NCBI GenBank assembly: GCA_022578605.1 | Contig: MU394077.1 | Coordinates: 434,001-498,000 of the forward strand | Source: Camillea tinctor | Taxonomy: Eukaryota > Ascomycota > Sordariomycetes > Xylariales > Xylariaceae | Length of the DNA stretch: 64,000 nucleotides | Direction of reading: 5' to 3' | Shown here: positions 1 through 10,620 of the stretch, one piece after another | Layout: every line of letters starts with the position of its first letter | Numbering within the stretch: position 1 is the first letter of the stretch | The notes under the pieces: generated by a model | The model's input: the letters and a program-made list of their open reading frames with translations, nothing else | Told to the model about the DNA's origin: nothing | Database searches by the model: none | Translations under genes and position numbers: made by a program

Positions 1-1155
1 GCGAAGGTCAATCCCAAGAGTAGGGTCTGCCTCCTGGATCCGCAGGCCGAGAGGGACTTGAGCCCCGAGGATAAGGGGGTGTTTGGGGTTTTCTTGTTTG
101 GGGGGATTTTGGGTGGGTGTTATTTCTGACCTTTTTTTTGCCCTACCCCTGAGTTGTAAGGAATGCATCTATATTAACCGCGAGATCCTAACTATAGGTG
201 ATGACCCCCCACGAGGTATGTTTACGTCTACTTATGCCCCCGCTGCTGTAGTTGGCTGTCCTAGGTAAAAAGGCCGCGTCAAACTGAGACTGAAACTGAA
301 ATCCAGACCGCACCTCGGAGCTCCGCAAAAAGGGCTTCGCGGGCCGGAGACTGGGACCTGTGCAGATGACGACGGACACGGCGGTGCGGGTGACGCGTAT
401 GGTGGTCGAGGAGCAGTGTACGTTCTCCCTCCCCTTCTCCTCTTCCCCCTTTTCTCTTAGTTACCTTGACTACTTGCACACAGTCGATATCAAATACCAA
501 ACCCTCCTTTCTCCCTCTCTCTCTCTCTGTATGTGCGAGTTACTGACATTAACCGGGGGGGAATATAAAATAGTCACGCTGAACAAGATCCCCTACCTCG
601 ACTTCCCGGACCTCAAGTTCAACGAGCACGAGAGCACGCAGATGCCCTTCCGCTACGTGGAGGGCCCGGATGGGAAGCCGATCATGCCTGAGGTGAGTTG
701 GGAGTTGAGTTTGAACGGACTTTGGTTAGCTGGCTAGTGCTTGCTTGCGATGATAGTTGTTTATTCCAAGACGGGGGCGGGGGCCGGGGGGGAGGGGGGG
801 GGGGGGGAGGAGGGGGGGGGTTGTAGCAGTAGNNNNNNNNNNTTTAACGGACTTTGGTTTGCCGGCTTGGGCTTGCTTGGGTTTCTTCTTTTTTATACCA
901 ACCCCCCCCCCCCCCCCCCCCCCCCTTTTTACTACTCCCCCCTTTTTGATTAACATCCCGTTTTTGCTTTATGTATATGTTCTATATGTATATGCTGTAT
1001 TATATTGTTACCAGTGTGCCTGAGTCCGGTAGTTTCTGCTGAGAGTTGCTTTGCTGGCTAGCTGGCGGGCTATCTAACTAACGAATCGATAAATTTAGGG
1101 CATGGTCGACTTGATCAAGAAGGACGCGGATAAGAGCATTGATGACCTGTTCTGA
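1..1155 (+). CDS. SFM1: Sfm1-like SPOUT protein arginine methyltransferase (5' partial)
   Basis: This is the C-terminal part of an Sfm1 (former DUF431) SPOUT-fold, SAM-dependent methyltransferase. Yeast Sfm1 monomethylates an arginine of ribosomal protein S3. The 5' end lies outside the window. Exons read as 1-112 (open at the left edge, frame 1), 198-215, 307-417, 574-692 and 1099-1155. The spliced protein carries the family blocks FLFGGILGDDPPRDRTSEL, LGPVQMTTDTAVRV and MPFRYVEG, and ends GMVDLIKKDADKSIDDLF, all typical of fungal orthologues. Each junction keeps frame with GT-AG ends. Exon 2 is only 18 nt but encodes the conserved DDPPR segment. The last intron (693-1098) contains a 10-N assembly gap and homopolymer runs, so its true length is unknown. 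Family assignment comes from recalled motifs and is strong. Confidence 0.85.
833..842. other. assembly gap of 10 N
   Basis: Ten ambiguous bases join two contig ends inside the last intron of the Sfm1-like gene. A G-rich run (about 772-821) lies left of it and a C-run (about 902-925) lies right. A near-identical direct repeat flanks it at about 709-747 and 843-881. Confidence 0.99.
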
Positions 1156-1510
1156 GCTCGTTAGGATAGGAAAGTATATAGGGGGTTAAGGGGTTGGGAG
1201 TCCCCTTTTAGAATATCGGGTGATAGAGAAAAAGAATTATGAATTCACACGATCAGTATTAGACATAATTTTTGCCCTATTATGCTATAACTAGCTATCG
1301 TTCTGTAGTATGCATGTTCTAGATTCTCATCAACACCCATCGTAGAACCTAGGATTTCCAACTTAGTAGAGTTATTTAGAGGTCAAGATACTACATTGCA
1401 TTGCTAGACTAGCATCAAGTCAGAAACCTAACCGAGATCATCATCCCCTCCTTTTTCTTGTTCATATGCGACTTTTCCTCCATCTACATTCATAATACCT
1501 CGAAGTATCA
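1156..1510. other. intergenic, convergent 3' ends
   Basis: This is the AT-rich space between two convergent genes, the Sfm1-like gene on + and the TFIIIC-domain gene on -. No coding signal is seen; it presumably holds both 3' UTRs. Confidence 0.6.
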
Positions 1511-2874
1511 TCAGTCTTCATCCACATCCATATCCCCAGGGGCTTCCTCCTCCTCGTCAGAACCATCATCGTCGTCATTGTCCTCGCCCCCCGACCCGGA
1601 ACCATACTCATCATCGTCGTCCTCCTCTCCCTCCTCCCCATCATCCCCTTCCGCACGACTACCCCGCGACGGCGTCGGGCCATCTTCCTCCCCAGGCGCA
1701 TCCCAATGTCCCGGTGTCGGTGTCGACACTAGCGACGGCTCAATCGAAGAACCGATGGACTCAGCACCAAGCGAGATCTCCCTCAGAGCATGCAGCGCAC
1801 CTCCTCTCCCTCTGCCCCTTCTCCTGCCCATGCCCGCCCCTTTGCCCGCACCACCCCTCCTGGTGGTCAGGCGGCTCGACCCGGGCGTGTACTGCTGGCG
1901 CTCGGCCCGCGGCGGGCGGCCCTTCGGCCGGTGGACTTTACCAGCGTTAGCGGCAGCGTCATCGACCTTCTGGGCCTTCTTCCGGTGCACGTTCTTCGCG
2001 ATCACGGTGACCTCGTCCGTCTCGCCCTTGCGCTTCTTCAGCGCGATGAGGTCCGCGAGGAACCGGCCCTGCTGGTAGCGCTCCTGCGTGGCACCGCGGT
2101 CCGGAGGCGGTACAAGGTCTGCGGGCCCGTGGGACGGACCCCCTTCGTTTGCGACGTTATTATTGCTGTTATTGTTGGCGCTACTGTCTTTTGGCTTGAG
2201 CTCCTGCTCGTGCACGTTGATGCGTGCGCTGCTGGCGGCTAAGAGGGCTACGTCGTTCTCGAGGTAGCGGAGCGCGGGGAGGTCGGAGGAGGGGGAGGAG
2301 TCGCGCTGGGTGAGGAGGAGTTCGGTGCCGACGTTTTGGCACCACTGACCTACGTATACGCGGCCTTTGTACGAGATGACGGGGTTCGGTGAGTGCAGCT
2401 CGAGGATCTGTACTCTGTGCGCGTCTTCACCCTCGCGACTTTCTTGGCTGTCCTTCTTAGAGGAAGGCTTGTGGCTCTGGGAGGTTTGGGGCCGCCCCTC
2501 ACCATCATCTCCGTCACCGTTCTCCCCATCTGAATCCCCAGGGCTATTGGCTCTGGCATTACCAACGCCCTGGGGCCGGGTGAGAGAACCCTCTGTCTCC
2601 TTTGATGTTTCATAGCTGCCCAGGCCACCTGCCGTATTAATGGTGGCGGGATCACGCGTAGTGAAGTCTGCTTTAGAGAGGTCTAGCGTTACGTAGAATG
2701 TCTGTGTTCTGCGTTAAAAAGAGATCTGGGTAATAAGCTTATTGGTGTTCTACGTTGATATACCTCAGTCTCAGTGGTGGAATACTCATACTCCCATTCG
2801 GATTCATCATCTTCAGGATTTGCACCGAAGTATGGGTGGGAATGTGAGCCTGGAGTAACATGATGGCTAGCCAT
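1511..2874 (-). CDS. TFIIIC triple-barrel domain protein (tau55/Tfc7-like)
   Basis: Likely a TFIIIC subunit of the tau55/Sfc7 type, whose triple-barrel domain dimerises with tau95 inside the RNA polymerase III assembly factor. Two exons: 2874-2764 (37 codons, starting MASHHVTPGSHSHPYF) and 2701-1511, split by a 62-nt GT-AG intron after an acidic WEYEYSTTETE segment. Exon 2 opens with TFYVTLDLS, and a second core strand block reads YKGRVYVGQWCQNVGTELLL; together these match the TFIIIC_sub6 pattern. The acidic linker between them (about residues 70-115) and the C-terminal third are low complexity: a basic RG-rich stretch, then a very acidic D/E tail ending GDMDVDED. Total 433 aa. Unlike yeast Tfc7 there is no phosphatase-like domain. 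The domain call rests on recalled family motifs. Confidence 0.75.
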
Positions 2875-3571
2875 CTGGACGATAAGGGAAGAACTGGTGG
2901 TATGTCAAATTGATGTGGTAGTTCATTTGTTTCGGTGCAAAAGAATTAGGCTACATAAATATTAAGATGTTGAGTTTTTGGAAATATGTAATGTCAAATA
3001 TTGATTTCATTTCAAGTATGTATAAGTAAAGGAGTAAAAAAGTTGTTCTCCAGGTTGAGTTCACTAACTTAATAAATAATAAATAACCAGACCGGACTAG
3101 TCTTTTTTATTTTGAGGTGATTGCCTTTTTCAGCAAGCGCTAACGGCGGTCAATAGTGGCACTATGCTAGTTAAGTATGCTGGACCTTGTAATTTTTGGA
3201 GGGGTACTCTCTGTATGTATGTACCACCTGCAGCACTAGGTACTAATGTAGTACTCCGTAAGACTCCAACTGATTTACCTCTCTCTCTCTCTGCCCCTCC
3301 CCCTCATCACACTAGAAAGAAAAATATACAACACCCAACTTATAAGTGGGCAATTGACTCACTTCACCTTCCCTTCAACTACCATTTTCCCGTCTATTTT
3401 AATCCAAATCATACACGCCTTTCTTCTTCTTCTTTTTTTTATTCCTTTCTTCTAATTCGAATCTAAAACCCCTCCCACAATAGAGAGCCAACTCGATTAC
3501 CTAGTTAAATATTCATCCTCCTCCCCATTCCGTCCGAACCTCGTAGTTTCCACGCCCTCCCGTTTCCCACC
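2875..3571. other. divergent promoter region
   Basis: This region separates the divergently transcribed TFIIIC-domain gene and HIS7. The HIS7-proximal part (about 3270-3560) is strongly C/T-rich on the + strand, including a CT repeat near 3281-3292, as is common in fungal promoters. A TGACTCA element lies at 3355-3361. Confidence 0.6.
3355..3361 (+). promoter_or_regulatory. Gcn4/CpcA-type element (CPRE) upstream of HIS7
   Basis: TGACTCA is the consensus site for Gcn4/CpcA, the bZIP activator of general (cross-pathway) amino acid control. It lies about 210 bp upstream of the HIS7 ATG at 3572, a normal position. Histidine genes are classical targets, so function is plausible. This is a short motif match, not proof. 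Confidence 0.55.
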
Positions 3572-5206
3572 ATGTCAAACGCCGTCCACGTCCTCGACTA
3601 TGTTGCGGGCAACGTGCGGTCGCTCGCAAACGCCGTCGAGGCGGTTGGTGGCACCGTGAAGTGGATCGAAAAACCCCAAGACATCGAGAATGCCGAGCGA
3701 CTAATCCTACCCGGCGTGGGCCACTTTGGTCACTGCATGAGCCAGTTGGAGTCGGCGGAATACCTGCCCGCCATCCGCGCCCACATCGACGCCGGTAAGC
3801 CCTTCATGGCCATATGCGTCGGCCTGCAGGCCCTGTTCGAGCGTTCCTCTGAGGATCCCACCGTGCCCGGCCTGGGCCTCATCGCCGGCGAGCTCGGCCG
3901 CTTCGACGATGCGCAGAAGTCGGTGCCGCATATCGGTTGGAACAGCGCTAACACCTCGGGCTACGAGCTCTACGGCCTCCACCCCCAGAGCAAATACTAC
4001 TACGTCCACTCGTACCGGGTCCCATACGTGGAGGGCCAATTGGAGGCGCAGGGGTGGACCGTCGCGACGGGCAAGTACGGAGACGAGGCCTTCGTCGGCG
4101 CCGTCGCCAAGAAGAACATCGTGGCCACGCAATTCCACCCCGAGAAGAGCGGCGTGGCCGGACTACGGGTGATAAAAGCGTTCCTAAACGGGACGGGCCA
4201 GGATAAGCTAGGGGAGCAGCTGTCGGGGTCCGCGCCGACGGGGGGCCTAACGCGGCGGGTCATCGCGTGTCTTGACGTGAGGACGAACGACCAAGGCGAC
4301 CTCGTCGTGACCAAGGGCGACCAGTACGATGTGCGGGAGAAGAGCAACGACCGCAACGTGCGCAATCTCGGCAAGCCCGTCGAGCTGGCCGAGAAATACT
4401 ATAAGCAGGGGGCGGACGAGGTCACCTTCCTCAACATCACGAGCTTCCGCGACTGCCCGCTAGCCGACGTCCCCATGCTGGAGGTGCTGCGGCGCACGTC
4501 GCGCACCGTCTTTGTGCCGCTGACCATCGGCGGCGGCATCCGCGACACGGTCGACGTGGACGGGACCAAGGTCAGCGCGCTCGAGATCGCGACCATGTAC
4601 TTCAAGAGCGGCGCCGACAAGGTCTCCATCGGATCCGACGCCGTGCTCGCCGCCGAGGAGTACTACGCCGTCGGCCGCAAGCTCTTCGGCAACACCGCCA
4701 TCGAGCAGATCTCGCGCGCCTACGGCAACCAAGCTGTCGTCGTCAGCGTCGACCCCAAGCGCGTCTACGTGCCCAAAGTGGACGCCACCCGCCACAGCAC
4801 CCTGCACACCGCCTTCCCCGGTCCCAAAGGCGAGGAGTACTGCTGGTACGCGTGCACGATCAAGGGCGGCCGCGAGACGCGCGACATGGACGTGGTGGAG
4901 CTCGCCCGCGCCGTGGAGGCCATGGGCGCCGGCGAGTTGCTGCTCAACTGCATCGACCGCGACGGCACCAACGCCGGGTTCGACCTCGAGCTGATATCCC
5001 AGGTCAAGTCCTCCGTCCGCATCCCCGTCATCGCCTCCAGCGGCGCCGGCGAGCCCGCCCACTTCCACCACGTCTTCCGCGACACCCCCGCCGACGCCGC
5101 CCTCGGCGCCGGCATCTTCCACCGCCAGGAGTACACCGTCCAGCAGGTCAAGGACTACCTCGCCGCCCAGGGCATGGAGATCCGTAGGTTCGAGGGCGAG
5201 CTGTGA
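3572..5206 (+). CDS. HIS7: imidazole glycerol phosphate synthase, HisH-HisF fusion
   Basis: Bifunctional glutamine amidotransferase/cyclase of histidine biosynthesis. It converts PRFAR plus glutamine into imidazole glycerol phosphate and AICAR, linking histidine to purine synthesis. Single exon, 544 aa, the usual length for fungal His7. The N-terminal class-I amidotransferase half has its nucleophile in [11 protein letters not shown] (Cys82) and the HPE triad residues in [10 protein letters not shown] (about His189, Glu191). A linker of about 20 residues leads to the HisF barrel, which begins [15 protein letters not shown] with a catalytic Asp at about 235 and carries a second catalytic Asp in [13 protein letters not shown] (about 462). 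The ATG sits in the favourable context CACCATGTC. A Gcn4/CpcA-type TGACTCA lies upstream. Codon use is strongly GC-rich at third positions, suggesting good expression. Nothing is missing. Confidence 0.97.
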   Translation: MSNAVHVLDYVAGNVRSLANAVEAVGGTVKWIEKPQDIENAERLILPGVGHFGHCMSQLESAEYLPAIRAHIDAGKPFMAICVGLQALFERSSEDPTVPGLGLIAGELGRFDDAQKSVPHIGWNSANTSGYELYGLHPQSKYYYVHSYRVPYVEGQLEAQGWTVATGKYGDEAFVGAVAKKNIVATQFHPEKSGVAGLRVIKAFLNGTGQDKLGEQLSGSAPTGGLTRRVIACLDVRTNDQGDLVVTKGDQYDVREKSNDRNVRNLGKPVELAEKYYKQGADEVTFLNITSFRDCPLADVPMLEVLRRTSRTVFVPLTIGGGIRDTVDVDGTKVSALEIATMYFKSGADKVSIGSDAVLAAEEYYAVGRKLFGNTAIEQISRAYGNQAVVVSVDPKRVYVPKVDATRHSTLHTAFPGPKGEEYCWYACTIKGGRETRDMDVVELARAVEAMGAGELLLNCIDRDGTNAGFDLELISQVKSSVRIPVIASSGAGEPAHFHHVFRDTPADAALGAGIFHRQEYTVQQVKDYLAAQGMEIRRFEGEL

Positions 5207-5988
5207 AGAGAAGAAAAAAAAGATAAAAGAAAAAAAATTGTGAATATTTAAGGTTATATATATGGTTAGGTTAGCCAGAAGTGTGTTCAAAAAAAGGGGG
5301 GGGGGGGGGGTGTTTTCGAAAAAAAAAGAGATTCTAAATCAAAGAAAACTATTTTTGGGGGGGAGGGAAAGAGAGGCAGATAGAGAAAGAGCGTGTCGTT
5401 AATCACACCGTCATCTGGGATATAGACGGCGTTGGGGGGCGGTTTCTTTGTTTTCGAATTATTCTGGGACTTACAATATTCCAAAGACGTGGGTAGGGAG
5501 AAACCGGTAGGCGAGACAAGTAGGCAAGCGGGCAGGTCAGGTCAGGTCAAGTTATGTAGGGTAGATAGGAAAACGGTACGATATAGGTAAAGGGGAGAAA
5601 AAAAAAGAATAATTCATGTATATTTCTCAAAGCAGAAGACCCCGAAGAGAAAACCTATGATACTCCTCCCTCCGTGATTCTGTAACTATGAAGTAATTCC
5701 TTAACTGCCAGTCCTGTTCTCCCAATTAACAGCGAATCGAGTTGCTTTTTCTTACCCACGAAATGCAGAAACCCCAAACGCAGTCGATATCATATTCATC
5801 GAAAGGAAGATGCATGCAAAGGCGCTGTAATCATAAAAAAAAGAAAAAGCAATCGCGAAAGGCCCTCCTTTAACTCCCGATATACTGCTAAGCTCGAGAA
5901 TAGACGTCGTCGTCGACACAATCGCATACTCGTCTCCATCGTCGTTCAACGTCCAATATTACTCGGATATCTGAAATCCGATGCTTAA
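5207..5988. other. intergenic, convergent 3' ends
   Basis: This is the space between the convergent HIS7 and antizyme genes. It holds A-rich tracts directly after the HIS7 stop, a G homopolymer near 5296-5309, and no credible ORF. Confidence 0.6.
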
Positions 5989-6991
5989 TCAAAGTTCCAT
6001 GCCCATGAAGATCCATCGGTCGCTGGTAACGTCGAGTTCCTTGGCCCAGTGATCCAGGGTCGTGAGCTCGAAACCAACCCACTGTAGGCTCTTCATTAAA
6101 GCTTTGGCGGAATCTTCGGGCATGAAACGGTCTACACATATGACAACATGACTACATTTCATCGGGCCGTCGGCTAGTTCAATTAGAGCGATAAGTCTAC
6201 CACGACAGTCAGTATTTGCACAACAGCGAATATATAGGTAATGTGAAAGAAGAGAGAGATATACGTACGCTTGCTTGAGATCGCGGCCGACTAACCCGCT
6301 ATCGAAGAATGCAAAGAGCGACATTTCGTCGCCGTCCTCGGCAACGAAAGCACGGAAACTTGCACCCCCGGCGTAATCCCAAAACTCCATCCACCCTCTC
6401 ACGTCGACAGTAGACGTAGAAGGGCGTCCGGAGACGGACGACGGAGGCGTTGGATAGTCGTCAGGCGGAGTAAGCGCGCATTGTCGAACACCAGTCAGGT
6501 AGGAGCCATTACCGGCCGTGTCCCGCTCACCTGGGAACACGGCTTTCATGGTCTCGCAGAAGAACCTCTCACATTCTTCCCTGATCTGTAGTGTTGCCCC
6601 CCCTCGGCGGCTGGCGCGGCTGATTGCGCTGGCATTGGCGCTGATCGTGGTCGGCGAGCTGCGCTTCTTGGGCTTGGGCTGGAGAGCGAGCTCGTTCGAC
6701 GAGGTAATGGCCGCGAGGGGGGGACTTGACGGAGGGGATGGTAGTCCTGAGATAGGGACCTCAGGAATACCACTCGGCCCCTGTAGGGCGTGGTTAGTTA
6801 CATAGGTGAAGAATAGGGGGGGGGAATCGAGTCATCAACGTACCTGCAGCCCCGGTAGTGCAGTAGTGGAGACCCTTTAGGGAGGCCGAAGGGTTGACGA
6901 GGTAGCAACTGGCGAGGACATTGACCTGACGGGCCACGGCCTCGCCGTAATTACTACTACTCGAATTGTTATTGTTTTTCATTGGCGCCAT
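5989..6991 (-). CDS. OAZ1: ornithine decarboxylase antizyme (+1 frameshifted)
   Basis: Antizyme binds ornithine decarboxylase, blocks it and drives its ubiquitin-independent degradation by the proteasome, giving polyamine feedback. Exons: 6991-6844, 6780-6269 and 6196-5989. The first frame runs MAPMKNNNN... through exon 1, crosses a 63-nt intron and ends after 55 codons at TAT-TCC-TGA (TGA at 6763-6761). Skipping the T at 6763 opens a continuous second frame, starting EVPISGLPSPP, that reaches the conserved antizyme core: SHVVICVDR, LMKSLQWVGFELTTLDHW and the C-terminal WIFMGMEL. The product is about 288 aa. TCC-TGA is the shift site used by antizymes from fungi to animals. The last intron (6268-6197, 72 nt) is in frame and open, but removing it restores the family sequence DLKQALIALIELADG. 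An annotation pipeline would probably truncate or split this gene. Confidence 0.93.
6761..6766 (-). promoter_or_regulatory. +1 programmed ribosomal frameshift site (TCC TGA)
   Basis: The last zero-frame sense codon TCC (6766-6764) is followed by the stop TGA (6763-6761). Reading resumes +1 at GAG (6762-6760). The stop-codon context TGA-G and the upstream TAT are as seen. By family knowledge, polyamines stimulate the shift. Confidence 0.9.
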
Positions 6992-9732
6992 GGCTACTAA
7001 TGGTATCCAGGTTTGTTCTAGAGAATTGGGTCGGGCTGGAGGAAATGTAGTAGTTTTTTTTTTCTCCTGAATTGGCTAGATCCGATTGCGTCGTCGGGCT
7101 GTAAAAATTTCGGTTGGTTGATAGAATAGAGAATTAGTTATTTCTCGTCTAGACTTGAGGTATGATGGTGCGTGATAATCTGTGGTTGTATGTTGGGTTG
7201 TGTGTGGTTGAGTGGTGGAATGGTTATGGACTGTTTCCTTTGTAGTGGTAAGAGAAGGAAATGTAAAGAAAGACGAAGGCGAATTCCCTGGTCAAATAAA
7301 GGTAAAAGCGGAAAGTGGACAGTCGGCGGTCAACAACTTTTTTTTTCCATTGCGTTACAGAGGAACATAGAAAATGTGGATACAAACTTCTGGAAACGGC
7401 CAGACTCGGCCAACAAGAACACTCGAGGTTTCTAATGAACCTATGAGAATGCATAATTGAGCCATGGTCCCCCGCACCTTCAATCACGTGTGATTGCCTC
7501 CATGTACCAATTGAACCAATTATCTAGAGTCCAAGGCGCCGGTGGAGTGGAACTTTCCTGGGCTGCTTGGAAGCTGCTAGGCGGACATCAAAAGAACATT
7601 ATACAATTAAAAATGTATATAGGTATATAAGGAAGAAACGCCTCTATTTTACTTAATATTGAATTATATGGTTGTTCTGTTGTTATCTGAATTAAAAACA
7701 TTACTAAGCAGGCTGCCTCCTGGGTTTGTCTTGTCCTAAGAAGTTTACAACAGGTAAGCACTTACAACTATGTACTGCGAAGGTAACTGCTATACAGCCA
7801 AACACGTTCATACTATATAGGCAATACATGCTCCCGCTGCGCATCGTACGTTGTTTCCGCTAAATCCAGATGTAGACTAGTAGTAGACAAGTACCTAGGT
7901 AGTAAGTAGAGTAAGTACCAGGCTGTGAGATTTTCTTAATACCTTGGTAGGCATAAACTACTATTAGGTACTGACGAGACATTCGATCAACCAATCCAAA
8001 TCCAAAGACAATCATCGAGGTTTCTTGTTACTACGGATATAAGTTACGGACGCACTGAACTTCTTAATTTATGATTATAGGTATGATTCCGTCAAACCCC
8101 GTCCACTCTTACGCAGCCATTATAAAATGGCATGCAGTACATACTTACGGGACCTACCGTGAAGTTCTTTATAATCCCGAGTCATCTCGATGCACAGGTG
8201 TTGACTCGGCCAAGAAGGAAGCAGTACGACCTCTAACATCATACCCGTCTAGGACAACATAGGTATACAGTAACCTAAGTTACCTATCCTTGGGGCCTCA
8301 AAACGTCATTGTTACAATTTCAGGGTATTATATAGGTATTCCAAGTTGTTTCTTACTGAACCATCCATCATCATAGAACCCTTTCTCGTCTTACTCGCTT
8401 ACTAACGGTAGTAGCTAACTCGGTTGTATCGGATCACCCCCTCCTACCCCAACATGTGACTCCTAAGAAGTAATACAACTAGAAGTCTTACTCCGGCTGT
8501 CCGGGAAAGTCGGAGGGTACCCAGAGGAAGTAATCACATCAACAGTCACTTAATTATTGTGTAACTGAAACTTATCTTGGTATGCAGCCTGATGATCCAC
8601 ACTAAGAACAAGTCATAGCAGCCACAGTCAACTCATTATGTTCTAAATCTTATTAATATCCAATACAACTGGTACATCGGAGAGGCAAGACACAATCACC
8701 TTCATCACAAGTACTACCGTACCGATCCCGGCCACGACATCTGTTCTAGTGTAGCACGGGGGAGTGGTGACCCACTTTGTTGGACTGCGAACATCGACTT
8801 GCATGATGGGAAAGAGGACCTCATGGTAGTTAATTTATTAGCGTCCAGTTGTTTAGTGTAAGTGCTTTCTTTTCCAATTCTCAGTTAGCCGCAGCCTGTC
8901 AAATCATTAGCACCTCCATGCAGGGTCTCCGCCCACGCTAATCGGGCAGCTATAGATAACCTGAACTGCCTATGTACACTATAGTATAAAGTTCTCTCTA
9001 TGTAATGTAGGCAGGCTAGTGGGGGGTGTGACCACCCTTCTTAAACCCACCAACCCACCAACCCACCTGAACCCCCCCCCCTTCCCACACCTTACTTATC
9101 AGCGATAAGAGCCCAGGACCCGACATCATTGCTTTATTGATAGAACAACCTTTTCCCATAATGATGTGATCTATTTTTTTTATGACCATGGGATCAACTT
9201 TAAACAATCCTATTTTCGTCACTTCGGACCTAGTACAACACCCGCAGGTTCCGGGTTAAGACGGGGTCTTGAAATGACATGACCTATTAATACCGTTACC
9301 GGTACAGAATACTACCAATGCTAACCTGACCCTGCCTTACATGCTTTCTTTTACCTTCTCAGTGTCCCACAACATATTCCTGCCTCCATACAACCCATAC
9401 AACCCATACAACCCACACAATCCATCCATACAGCCTACATAACCTACCTACTAAGACCCATTTCCTCAGACGATCCCATCGTTCTACCTATCCCTTACTC
9501 CTAACCCCTAACCCCTAACCCCTCTTCCTCTATACCGTGTCACCTTTGACTTTGTGGCTAATGCGGGGCTCCTATATTACATTTACCTACATAAACATAG
9601 AAACTCAATATAACAGAAGACATACCATTATTTAACACAGCTGGTCGGATTCGTCAACAAAGAACTCGTCTCTGCTTATTCGAGAACCTTCCATATCCCA
9701 TATTTCATCGCCGTGTGAGCTGCTAACCAACC
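6992..9732. other. 2.7-kb intergenic region
   Basis: No supported gene lies here. Short open frames lack coding character. A TACCTAGGTA palindrome lies at 7892-7901. Degenerate ACCCATACA-type repeats lie near 9390-9425, and three CTAACCCC units near 9500-9523. The left end holds the antizyme promoter and the right end the promoter of the Yippee-type gene. Confidence 0.55.
9500..9523 (+). repeat. short CTAACCC(C) telomere-like tract
   Basis: Three tandem units of CTAACCCC, a one-base-longer variant of the fungal telomere repeat complement CCCTAA, inside intergenic DNA. Too short to be a chromosome end. Confidence 0.6.
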
Positions 9733-10620
9733 ATGTTGTCGATGATGTTGAATGAGGTGCCTCCTCTACCTCCAGCTCCTGTGACCCCGAATACGGGTCC
9801 CAAGTTTCCCGCCTACCTACTTCCGAGCTTTACTCGACCATTTCGTAGACGACGACGACGAAGCTCACTTTTGAACCCCGAGAGCCCTACCAGCGATGAT
9901 GTCCCGTCTTTAAGTAACTCCCCAACCGAATCGACGTCGTCGAGGTCAGACGGGAGCCCTTCAACGCCCTCATTATTTACCTCTAGATTCTCCCTATCCA
10001 GAGATACCTTTTGCCGGGCTTCCGTCGATCGCACCGATACTTCAAAGCTCACTCGGACGCAGCCTGACACGCTCAGATGCTCTACATGTGGGACAGACTT
10101 TGGTTTCTGTTCCCAAATTGTGAGTAAGGGCTTCACCGGGCGATACGGTCGGGCGTACTTGGTTTCGCCACCGGAGAACCGGCAGCAGGGAAAGACCTCG
10201 GACTTGATCAACATTAAAGTGGGCAAACCAGAGACCCGCCTGCTGGTAACCGGTTCCCATGTTGTCGCGGACATCACTTGTGCTATCTGTCACGCCAAGG
10301 TAGGGTGGAAATATGTGGATGCCAAGGAAGAATCGCAAAAGTACAAAGTGGGCAAATTTATCCTCGAGACCCAGCGGGTTATCGACTTCCGGAGCTGGGA
10401 AGACGTCATGGTTGATGAGATGCCTGAGCCCGAGGTGGAGCAGGAGAAGCCGCGCAAAACCGCAGATGATAATGACGACGACGCCGAGCCTATCGTATTC
10501 GATTCAGAAGAAGAAGACGAATGCGAGGACCTCTTCGCCGGCAACTGGGATGCCGAAGTTGTCGCTAAGCGTCGCAGTCGGAAGGTCAATCGGCGTCCGA
10601 AGCAGCCCGTCAATTCATAA
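9733..10620 (+). CDS. Yippee/Moh1-type zinc-binding protein
   Basis: Single exon, 295 aa. Residues about 113-215 form a Yippee domain: Cys pairs CSTCG (about 116, 119) and CAICHAKVGW (about 183, 186), with the internal GFTGRYGRAYLV and TGSHVVADI blocks and the closing KYKVGKFILET. The two CxxC pairs would bind one zinc. The N-terminal about 110 residues are proline/serine-rich with an Arg run (RPFRRRRRR), and the C-terminal tail is acidic then basic. Both extensions go beyond the roughly 120-residue core of minimal Yippee proteins, as is common in fungi. Yippee proteins are conserved but biochemically poorly defined. Yeast Moh1 is linked to stationary-phase survival, and the cereblon-like fold suggests ligand or protein binding. 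The specific function is not known. Confidence 0.88.
   Translation: MLSMMLNEVPPLPPAPVTPNTGPKFPAYLLPSFTRPFRRRRRRSSLLNPESPTSDDVPSLSNSPTESTSSRSDGSPSTPSLFTSRFSLSRDTFCRASVDRTDTSKLTRTQPDTLRCSTCGTDFGFCSQIVSKGFTGRYGRAYLVSPPENRQQGKTSDLINIKVGKPETRLLVTGSHVVADITCAICHAKVGWKYVDAKEESQKYKVGKFILETQRVIDFRSWEDVMVDEMPEPEVEQEKPRKTADDNDDDAEPIVFDSEEEDECEDLFAGNWDAEVVAKRRSRKVNRRPKQPVNS

Noticed and set aside
1458..2078. 206-codon + frame opposite the TFIIIC-domain gene
   Set aside because: The Ser run is the reverse of the acidic D/E tail on the - strand; a shadow.
4460..5290. 276-codon open frame antisense to HIS7
   Set aside because: It is a shadow of the GC-biased HIS7 reading frame; the translation is Asp/Gly/Val-rich low complexity.
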